Source: Clostridia bacterium
GTDB taxonomy: Bacteria > Bacillota > Peptococcia > DRI-13 > DTU073
Direction: 5' to 3'
Assembly (NCBI GenBank): GCA_012841935.1
Contig: DUTS01000073.1
Location: forward strand, 1 to 36,082
DNA: 36,082 nucleotides
Shown here: positions 7,222 to 13,774 of the stretch, piece by piece
Numbering within the stretch: position 1 is the first letter of the stretch
How the letters are laid out: each line of letters opens with the position of its first letter
Translations under genes and position numbers: made by a program
Notes under the pieces: generated by a model
The model's input: the letters and a program-made list of their open reading frames with translations, nothing else
Database searches by the model: none
Told to the model about the DNA's origin: nothing

Positions 7222-8096
7222 TTTTTCCACCCCCAATTTAACAACCCCGGAATTAAAAAACAAAAGCCTAAAATTAAGGCTCCCCCTATTTCTATCTTAC
7301 CAATACTTTGCAAAGTGGGATAATAGTGATAAAGAGCTTGCCCGCTAGCAATTAACCATAAACTAAAAACTAACCCCCCAAACATAAAAAAGAACATAAT
7401 TTTATCCTCTTTCCTCCATTTAGGAACTCGATAATTGCTTCTTTTACCTAAACCATAACCTCTCATTTGCAGAGATTCAGCCAATTGAAAAGCTCTTTCC
7501 AAACTAGATAACAAAAAAATTTTTAAACTGGGCAGTAATTGTCTTATTTTTTCCCTTTTTTTTCCTTTTTGCAGTTCCTGTCCGCGTGTACGCTGTACTT
7601 CAATAATTCGCAGCCAATCAGCATACATTAACGGAAATAAACGCAGAGCCAGTCCCAAAATAAGGGCAATTTTTAAATGTCCCATTCCCAAATATTGTAC
7701 CAAGCGGTCAGTTTCCAAAACAAAGATAAACCAACAAAAAACACTAATCATAATTAATAATCTTAGTCCCATCCCAATTCCATAAACAAATGCTTCCCAA
7801 GTAATAAACAGTTTTCCCCAACCAGGTAGACGCGGACCCATCCATAATACCGTACTACCAGTACGCACCAAAAACAAATTAAAAAGCACAATTAAAAAAA
7901 AGAGTCCCCCACTTAATTTTAAATAATTCAGACAGGCTTTTCCCCAACCGAAAAAACAGCTGACACCAACTATACTAAAAAAAAGAACCAATAAAAATAA
8001 AGGGTGATTAAAGAGAAGTGCCAAAAAAATGACACTAATTAAGTAAAGCAAAATAACCAAAGGATGAAATTCAAAATTTGCCGTTGGTTTTAACAT
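7203..8096 (-). CDS. ecfT: energy-coupling factor transmembrane component T
   Basis: A 297-residue membrane protein that links the S component to the ATPases. There are hydrophobic segments at about 12-60, 62-80, 100-125 and 240-290, and a cytoplasmic coupling region in between. The two coupling-helix signatures of EcfT are recognisable as QRTRG and LQMRGYG, both variants of the Ala-Arg-Gly motif that contacts the ATPases. ATG at 8096 has AGGG seven bases upstream. It lies 9 bases after the lipoprotein gene and overlaps the ATPase gene, which indicates one operon. Its dedicated position with both A and S subunits marks this as a group I ECF system and not a shared housekeeping module. Confidence 0.9.
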   Translation of the reverse strand: MLKPTANFEFHPLVILLYLISVIFLALLFNHPLFLLVLFFSIVGVSCFFGWGKACLNYLKLSGGLFFLIVLFNLFLVRTGSTVLWMGPRLPGWGKLFITWEAFVYGIGMGLRLLIMISVFCWFIFVLETDRLVQYLGMGHLKIALILGLALRLFPLMYADWLRIIEVQRTRGQELQKGKKREKIRQLLPSLKIFLLSSLERAFQLAESLQMRGYGLGKRSNYRVPKWRKEDKIMFFFMFGGLVFSLWLIASGQALYHYYPTLQSIGKIEIGGALILGFCFLIPGLLNWGWKKWSVIK

Positions 8097-8105
8097 TCTT
8101 TTACC

Positions 8106-9092
8106 CTAATTTAAAAGAGGTAAAGACAGGAGTCCATCATCAAAAAGAACGACTCCCCCCCAACCCTTAATTTTTTCTGGTGTATTAATTAATAAATTAC
8201 AAGCTTTTTCTACACCCTTTTCATTAAGACCACTAATTAACCATAGTGGTGCCCAATCAGCTGCTTTGGCAGCAAAAGCCACAATTACCCCCACCTCTCC
8301 ACTTAATTCTTTTAATTTTTCGCCCTGATAATCATACAAATGGAGACTTGCCCCTGTAAAATGTAGAAAACCATTTTTTTGAAAACCTTGATTTAATTGC
8401 TGTAAATAATTATTATTTTCTAAATCAGACCACTTACCAATAACTAGCCGCGGTCCTTGATGAGGAGTAAATTCAGCAGCAAATATTTCACTATCTATTT
8501 CTTGAACTCCTAATGATTTTAAAGAATCCAGCAATTCAAAGGCTTTTGCCTTTTGGGTGGGGGTATAAACTATTTTCGTCGGCTTTATTTTGCCCTGATA
8601 ACCATGTAAAAAAGGTTCAGGATAACAGCCAATTAGGGCATTAGCACTGTGCTGTATTTGCCATTGGTGATAATCCCACCATATTTTTTCACCCACAGTG
8701 GGAAAATAGTCTAAAGCCCCCACATCGGCAAAAAGACCATTAACATAAAAAAACCAATCATATCCCCTAGTGGCTTTTAAATCTTTAATACCGCATAAAT
8801 AGCTGCCCCCATAAGCTGTTTCAATTTCACCAGGGAAAATTTCATGTAGTATATTTAACACTGCCTTATTTTCCGCACATACTTCCCGCTCCTCCAAAAT
8901 AGTACGACCATAATCACGTGTAATTAACAAAGTAAAAAAATCTGCAGATGGCTCTACTTCCTCTTTTTTTGGTTCCTCCACAACTATTATTTTTTCTTCT
9001 TCAATTAAAACTGGTTCTGCTTTAGGCGTACAGGCCGTAAATAAAAACAAAAGTATTAAGAGCAGCAAAGCAAATATTCGTTTATTAGACAT
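8106..9092 (-). CDS. lipoprotein with DUF4430 (transcobalamin-C-like) domain plus a C-terminal domain of unknown type
   Basis: A 328-residue exported lipoprotein. A hydrophobic leader ends in the lipobox FTAC (Cys21), followed by an acidic Glu/Lys-rich spacer to about residue 50. Residues 52-145 match the DUF4430/transcobalamin-like C-terminal domain: a beta segment TLLITRDYG, then YGGSYLCGIKDL, the hallmark WFFYVNGLFA, and GEKIWWDYHQW. In transcobalamin this beta domain forms half of the B12 clamp. Residues 150-328 form a second domain that I do not recognise. ATG at 9092 (or TTG at 9095) follows GGGGG at 9101-9105. It is second in the riboswitch operon and is likely a membrane-anchored corrinoid binder. 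Direct B12 contact is inference. Confidence 0.85.
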   Translation of the reverse strand: MSNKRIFALLLLILLFLFTACTPKAEPVLIEEEKIIVVEEPKKEEVEPSADFFTLLITRDYGRTILEEREVCAENKAVLNILHEIFPGEIETAYGGSYLCGIKDLKATRGYDWFFYVNGLFADVGALDYFPTVGEKIWWDYHQWQIQHSANALIGCYPEPFLHGYQGKIKPTKIVYTPTQKAKAFELLDSLKSLGVQEIDSEIFAAEFTPHQGPRLVIGKWSDLENNNYLQQLNQGFQKNGFLHFTGASLHLYDYQGEKLKELSGEVGVIVAFAAKAADWAPLWLISGLNEKGVEKACNLLINTPEKIKGWGGVVLFDDGLLSLPLLN

Positions 9093-9104
9093 CAAACATT
9101 CCCC

Positions 9105-11873
9105 CTATGCTACCAACTCAATTTTAGCTTCCTCAGGCCAACAAAGCACCCGGATACCCCAATAATTTGCAAAATAGTCTAGCGGAACAAACGTTCTGCC
9201 CTCTTTAATTTCCGCAGCTATAGGGAGGCGCTCACTTGTTTTGCCTACCACTAAGCGAAACGACTCCTCAGCAAAATGCATTTCAACCATTTTGGTCTCT
9301 GCTTGCCAAACCACCTCAGCACCCATTTTTTCCGCTATAAAACGCAGGGGTAGAAAAAAAGTACCTTTTGCCTGATAAAAGGAGACCTCTATCTCTTCTT
9401 CCTGATTATTCACTATCACTACCGCTTTTTCCCCCTCAATAACTATTTCCCGTAATTCAGACACTTCAACCAGACTATAAATTCCCGGTTTATCGATTAA
9501 AAAAAGAAAGCTTTTCCGAACAGAATCATATACTCCCCCCAATTTTACCGGATACCAATTACCCCTGACATCCTTTTCATACCTAATACCGCAAAGCAGG
9601 GCTCCTTCGCTAATCTTTAATTCATCCCGGGCTAAATCAATTGTTAGGGCCACTGGTTTCGTAAAACTTGTATTTTCCCCACTTACTTTAATTTGGGGAA
9701 ATCCAATTGCTTTAAAAGCACCACTAACCTCTTTCTCCAAAACTTCTATTACCAAGGGCACCTCTGTATGCCAAATCTGGCTAATTTCTTCTTGTGGTGG
9801 TAATTTCTTTTCTGGCTTTATTTTGTTTTCAGGTGTCAAACTATATAACCATTCAACAAAATCACCCTCTTTTAAATAATAGCTCCCAATGGAAGTAAGA
9901 ATAAAATCTCCATTTACTTTTACCATCCAACCATTTAAACCTTGGTTCCTTTGTCCAGCTATAGAAGTAATAAAAGTATAGTCACCTTCATAAGGAAGTT
10001 TTGTTTTAAGTAAAGCCTCAAAAACCGATGTTTCTCCTTTATTCAAAGTCACTTTTCCGAAAAAAAGACATTCTCGATTTTTTCCCGTAATCAGCATCTT
10101 TACTGTTATCTGATCTTCACGCGGCTTACTTTGACTTTTTTCCTCAACCAGTAATTGCACAGGAGGCGTCCTTACCAAACCACTATCCGCAACAAAATCA
10201 ACATTAGGTTTTTCAGCCGTTATAAAATAAGTACCTTTATTTTTAATTTTGAATTCAATTACACCCACCTGATCCGTATAACCAGCAGTTACTACCTCGA
10301 AAGGCTTTTCGGCGGAATAATAAGTTACCAAGGCTTCCTTTACCGGTTCACCATCCTCATAAATAACCCTTAACTTTACCCGGTTATTTGCTTTAATTTC
10401 CGCGGTCTCCAAAATTATTTCACCTAAATTTGTGGAACCATTCCCCGAAAGAACCAAACTATCACCAGTTTGATAAATTTCTCGATAAGGCACTATTAAC
10501 CAATAAAAATCAGGACTGCCTTGGCCATTAATTTTTTCCAAAAAACCACTTTCACCAATCTCTATTTGATAACCGAATTCCTCAGCACCACTATGTAAAA
10601 TATCTAAATAATTGGCATCTGCCGGTACCGTAATTTCTTTAGTGGGTAAAATGGTAGTCTGAGGACCTTCAATCCGCAGAAAAACGTTAATCAATTTTAC
10701 TCCACAATTTTTACTTAAACTTTGATAAACTACTTTAATTTGAAAATAGCCAGGGGCTGTTCTAGTTACCCATACACCCTCACTTGTTTTTTCCAAGTGA
10801 GCAATTTCCTTTTGTTCAAGGAACCATTCCGCCTCTTGAGTAACCTCCTTTTTAGTTCCATCAATAAAAATAGCTTCTACGACAAATAAAGCTTTCTCCC
10901 CTACAGCCAATTGAATATTCTCTTGTGACATGTTTAAACCAAGTGCCATTTCCGAAGCAGGCTCTACACCTAATGAAAGTGCTGCCTCCAGTGCCCAAGT
11001 ATTACTAGCCATAGTATTAATCCCTTGTAATGCTTGTTCCCGTAAAAAATCCAAGACATTATATCCAGCAACACTTAACCAAGGCTCAAGATCTAGCTGC
11101 TGCAAAGTTAAAAGTACTTCCACACTATCAATTAAAGGATCATCAAATCCAGCTTCATCCAAAAAACTGCCATTAGGTTTTTGCCTTTCTTTTAACCAAA
11201 AAAGACCTGTAGTGATGGCCTCTTTTACCCTTAACTTTAATTCTTCATCTTCAGTAAATTCCCCAAAATAACCCAAGGCCTGTATAGCTTGGGCGGTAGC
11301 CTGTAAATCCTGAAAAGCACCTTCCGGCCAAGCCTTTACTTGCGAGTCTTGTGTTTCAAGTAGATAAACAAGTATTTTTTCCACTTCTAATTCTGTACCT
11401 AGCCCAGCCCGGCTTAAATAAGCAAAAGCAGCTAAATCACTATAAACCTGATTATCGAAAGAGCCATTGGCCTGTTCTACTTGTTTTTTTTGTAAAAGCC
11501 CCCATAATTGCTCAGCCAATTCCTCCTCAGCCCATTCCTTAGCTAATAAATATCCTTCGACAATTTTTTTCGCTGCTGCAGATTTTTCATTTAATGATTC
11601 CGCAATTAATTCTTGTAATTCTTTTTTAAAATTTGTATCTTCCCGCTCCCAAGCCTCAATATTTACACCTGCCTTAGAAAGTAAATAACCATCAAAAGCA
11701 GTAAAATTACCCCAGGTGCCATCTACTGCTTTCCCTTCCTGATAAAAACTATAATTATTACTAATCGCCTGCTGAGCCAAATTATCAAAAGCCAAAGTAA
11801 TTTGGTTCATCCCTAAAAATAACAACCCACAAAGTAGTATAAAGATAATTTTTTTGCTGTATTTTTTCTGCAT
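9105..11873 (-). CDS. large exported multidomain barrel/DUF4430 protein, candidate B12-binding surface protein
   Basis: A 922-residue exported protein, first gene of the cobalamin-riboswitch operon. In order: signal peptide (1-29); alpha/alpha-barrel repeats (30-310) with turns such as QANGSFD and KPNGSFLDE; an Ig-like BIG2-type domain (315-395); a DUF4430-like domain (398-490, FYWLIVPYRE); a carboxypeptidase-regulatory-like beta domain (495-577); a second DUF4430-like domain (588-680, GWMVKVNGD); a beta-rich region (700-805); and a C-terminal copper-amine-oxidase-N-like domain (810-922, FLPLRFIAEKMGAEVVW and RTFVPLDYFA), a common surface module in Clostridia. Barrel plus DUF4430 mirrors intrinsic factor and transcobalamin. 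ATG at 11873 follows AAGGAGGG. No lipobox or LPXTG is seen, so the C-terminal domain may hold it at the wall. Confidence 0.85.
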   Translation of the reverse strand: MQKKYSKKIIFILLCGLLFLGMNQITLAFDNLAQQAISNNYSFYQEGKAVDGTWGNFTAFDGYLLSKAGVNIEAWEREDTNFKKELQELIAESLNEKSAAAKKIVEGYLLAKEWAEEELAEQLWGLLQKKQVEQANGSFDNQVYSDLAAFAYLSRAGLGTELEVEKILVYLLETQDSQVKAWPEGAFQDLQATAQAIQALGYFGEFTEDEELKLRVKEAITTGLFWLKERQKPNGSFLDEAGFDDPLIDSVEVLLTLQQLDLEPWLSVAGYNVLDFLREQALQGINTMASNTWALEAALSLGVEPASEMALGLNMSQENIQLAVGEKALFVVEAIFIDGTKKEVTQEAEWFLEQKEIAHLEKTSEGVWVTRTAPGYFQIKVVYQSLSKNCGVKLINVFLRIEGPQTTILPTKEITVPADANYLDILHSGAEEFGYQIEIGESGFLEKINGQGSPDFYWLIVPYREIYQTGDSLVLSGNGSTNLGEIILETAEIKANNRVKLRVIYEDGEPVKEALVTYYSAEKPFEVVTAGYTDQVGVIEFKIKNKGTYFITAEKPNVDFVADSGLVRTPPVQLLVEEKSQSKPREDQITVKMLITGKNRECLFFGKVTLNKGETSVFEALLKTKLPYEGDYTFITSIAGQRNQGLNGWMVKVNGDFILTSIGSYYLKEGDFVEWLYSLTPENKIKPEKKLPPQEEISQIWHTEVPLVIEVLEKEVSGAFKAIGFPQIKVSGENTSFTKPVALTIDLARDELKISEGALLCGIRYEKDVRGNWYPVKLGGVYDSVRKSFLFLIDKPGIYSLVEVSELREIVIEGEKAVVIVNNQEEEIEVSFYQAKGTFFLPLRFIAEKMGAEVVWQAETKMVEMHFAEESFRLVVGKTSERLPIAAEIKEGRTFVPLDYFANYWGIRVLCWPEEAKIELVA

Positions 11874-11892
11874 TTTTTACCCTCCTTAATTG

Positions 11893-11933
11893 TAAAAAAA
11901 AGCCTTAGTACTTCATGAAAGAAATACTAAGGC
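11893..11933 (-). terminator. riboswitch-controlled intrinsic terminator
   Basis: On the minus strand GCCTTAGTA and TACTAAGGC form a strong stem with further pairing (TTC/GAA) inside, followed by eight T. It lies between the cobalamin aptamer and the ribosome-binding site of the first operon gene. It is therefore the expected OFF structure when B12 is bound. Confidence 0.85.
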
Positions 11934-11975
11934 ATACTTATATTTTAACCTCTTTCGCGAAGGTTTTTAGTGGCT

Positions 11976-12130
11976 GTAATAGGCAGGTCTCCTGACTTGT
12001 GGCTGCTTACTTTTCTTACCTTCCCGAGATTAACCAGTGGTAAGAAAACTTTATTCCCACTTACAGTGGCGCGTCCGTTCGAGATTTGCACTCGCTTCCC
12101 TATTCTCCCTTTTTAAAGGGCACCTATTAC
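11976..12130 (-). promoter_or_regulatory. cobalamin riboswitch aptamer
   Basis: The minus strand shows the conserved B12-box AGTCAGGAGACCTGCCT (plus positions 11981-11997), the GCGCCACTGTAA core segment and the upstream GGTGCC element. The outer stem is formed by GTAATAGG with CCTATTAC. These are the defining elements of the adenosylcobalamin/cobalamin aptamer. It is followed about 45 bases downstream by an intrinsic terminator and then the 922-residue barrel protein gene. Cobalamin binding should therefore repress the whole ECF operon, by knowledge of the class. Confidence 0.95.
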
Positions 12131-12179
12131 CTATTAAATTTTATGTTGCACCTTAAGTTAACATGCCTAACAAATTCCG

Positions 12180-12716
12180 TCAAGCCTCTTCAACGAAAAA
12201 TCTCTTAGTACGTTTATAAATTAAAAAGGTAACTAGTGAAGAAATGCTATACTTCACCAAATTAAACGGAAAAACTACTTTAACAATTAAGGTCAAAGCA
12301 CCAGTTGTGGGAAAACCCCATAATGGAAAAAAGACAAAATAATTAGCCAAGGCCATTATCAAGGCTGCGGCAACGGCCCCACAAACTAAAGCTAAAATCG
12401 CCCTTTTTAATGTTTTATGCTGTTGATAAACCATACCGGCAATTAAAACCATGGTTCCCCCAGAAACAAAGTTAGCCGCCATACCAATAGCACCTGCCTT
12501 GGAGGCTCCCAAAAAATAACCAAGTGTGCATTTTAAAAATTGTACCAAGAGCCCACCCAATGGTCCCCAAGCAAAAGTAGCCAACAGTCCCGGAATATCA
12601 CCAGGATCATAGGTTAAAAAGTTGGGAAAAGGGGGTATGGGAAAAAAGATAGTGTGCATTAATAATATTGCCGCAGCTGTTAACACGGCAATCCGAACTA
12701 GTTTTTTTGTATTCAT
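12180..12716 (-). CDS. ribU: riboflavin ECF transporter S component
   Basis: A 178-residue membrane protein with about five to six helices. The PFPNFLTYDPGDIPGLLA segment after the first helix is characteristic of RibU, the riboflavin-binding S subunit of ECF importers. It lies directly behind an FMN riboswitch, which independently supports riboflavin or FMN as the substrate. ATG at 12716 has GGAGGAG about 9 bases upstream. No A or T subunits accompany it, so it must borrow an energizing module; in many Firmicutes that is a shared ecfAA'T. The module in the adjacent B12 operon is one candidate. Between its stop and the B12 aptamer (50 bases) I see no terminator. Confidence 0.95.
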   Translation of the reverse strand: MNTKKLVRIAVLTAAAILLMHTIFFPIPPFPNFLTYDPGDIPGLLATFAWGPLGGLLVQFLKCTLGYFLGASKAGAIGMAANFVSGGTMVLIAGMVYQQHKTLKRAILALVCGAVAAALIMALANYFVFFPLWGFPTTGALTLIVKVVFPFNLVKYSISSLVTFLIYKRTKRFFVEEA

Positions 12717-12746
12717 TAGTCTTTCTCCTCCTTCTTTTTTAAGACA

Positions 12747-12776
12747 ACAAAAAACCCAAGGGATATCCCTCGGGTT
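12747..12776 (-). terminator. intrinsic terminator of the FMN riboswitch
   Basis: On the minus strand AACCCGAGGG pairs with CCCTTGGGTT around ATAT and is followed by a T run. It lies between the RFN aptamer and the ribU ribosome-binding site, as expected for transcription attenuation by FMN. Confidence 0.85.
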
Positions 12777-12805
12777 AATTAATAATAAACATCATCAGAT
12801 CCCCC

Positions 12806-12916
12806 TCCTTCTCCCCTCCAGACTATAACTGTCGGCTTCGGAATTACACCGAATCAACCTTAAAAGGCTCGCGGGCTTTTACCGCCGGTAAGGAATTTCA
12901 CCTCTCCCCGAAGGAA
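12806..12916 (-). promoter_or_regulatory. FMN riboswitch (RFN element)
   Basis: The minus strand holds the RFN signature segments in order: TTCCTTCGGGG, GGTGAAATTCC, TACCGGCGGT, AGCCCGCGAGC, GATTCGGTGTAATTCC, AAGCCGACAGT, then AGTCTGG and GGGAGAAGGA closing the outer stem. FMN binding would favour the terminator just downstream and reduce ribU expression. The next gene is the riboflavin S component, which fits. Confidence 0.96.
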
Positions 12917-12932
12917 CTATTAAATTATTTTA

Positions 12933-12961
12933 ATTATAAAACAAAGTTTCAACAAAATCAA
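12933..12961 (-). promoter_or_regulatory. sigma-A promoter for the RFN-ribU transcript
   Basis: On the minus strand a -35 box TTGATT (12956-12961) and a perfect -10 box TATAAT (12933-12938) are 17 bases apart. Initiation would be near 12926, just before the RFN aptamer. The -35 box overlaps the last codons of the upstream gene. Confidence 0.7.
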
Positions 12962-13632
12962 CGCTCATCGCGTTCTTCTATAGTACTTTCTCTTTCTCCT
13001 TTTTCACTTCTTACATTTTCGATTCCTTGGTAATAATCTTGAACACGTGGTTGTATATTTTTTTCAATTTCATCTATAGCCCGTTTAAGAGCTTTTAATC
13101 CACCATCATTATTATGAACACTATACTTTTCTTCCAACTCATATAATCTTGATAATTGCTTCTCAAATGTTTCAGTAATGGGTGTACCATGATATTCACT
13201 ACTGATTAACTGTTCACCCAACTCCTGCCATGCATTTACTCTTTTTTCGTAGTCATCCCTAACCTGACGCACTTTTTCATAAACTTCTACCAATTTTTCC
13301 GCCTTCTGTTGATCTGGTTCATTAGCAATAACACCCCTAATTTCCGATAATAGAGGATTAAATTCATGATCAATTTCCCAAATTTTATCCCGGGCAATAT
13401 GTTTATTACCCATAGTTCTATCTTTTTCTGCAGCTTCTTTTAATTTTTCCTTGTCAGCAAGTGGTCGCTGAATAAGTGCGGCGATATCTGTAAAATTTCC
13501 TCCCCGAAAATCATGTTCACTGAAATAAATGGGTAGGCCTTCCATTTTTTTAATAACCTCTTTTAATCGCAAATCATAATTATTCTTTTCCGTCCCCGTC
13601 AATTTTGATTTAATATTTTCCCACAACCCCAC
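12958..13632 (-). CDS. predicted helical cytoplasmic protein, family unknown, paralogue of the broken gene at 22983-23867
   Basis: A soluble, charged protein of 224 residues with no signal peptide or membrane segment. It is mostly helical, with coiled-coil-like stretches (AEKLVEVYEKVRQVRDDYEKR). I do not recognise a family. It resembles the disrupted gene at 22983-23867 in three places: KLTGTEKNNYDL against KLTGSEEINYGL near the N-terminus, EKRVNAWQELG against QKRVEKWLALG, and GGLKALKRAIDEI against RGLKALEEIKGEI. GTG at 13632 (MGLWENIKSKL) was chosen because GGGGGG lies 9 bases upstream. A GTG at 13662 has its purine run touching the start. A promoter with TATAAT lies at 13731-13759. The last residues overlap the ribU promoter. 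Confidence 0.65.
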   Translation of the reverse strand: MGLWENIKSKLTGTEKNNYDLRLKEVIKKMEGLPIYFSEHDFRGGNFTDIAALIQRPLADKEKLKEAAEKDRTMGNKHIARDKIWEIDHEFNPLLSEIRGVIANEPDQQKAEKLVEVYEKVRQVRDDYEKRVNAWQELGEQLISSEYHGTPITETFEKQLSRLYELEEKYSVHNNDGGLKALKRAIDEIEKNIQPRVQDYYQGIENVRSEKGERESTIEERDER

Positions 13633-13730
13633 TCCTAATTTCCCCCCTTTATTTTTATCCACCTTTTCAAATCTTGCCCTTTTTACAGGCCCCCCGATAT
13701 GTTTTCACAACCTCATCCTATTCTCCAATA

Positions 13731-13759
13731 ATTATAACATATTGTCCCAATTCAGTAAA
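13731..13759 (-). promoter_or_regulatory. sigma-A-like promoter for the helical-protein gene
   Basis: On the minus strand a -10 box TATAAT (13731-13736) lies 17 bases from a -35 box TTTACT (13754-13759). Transcription would start near 13724, leaving a leader of roughly 90 bases before the GTG at 13632. Position just after addA suggests a separate transcript. Confidence 0.5.
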
Positions 13760-13774
13760 CTTAAATACATAAAT

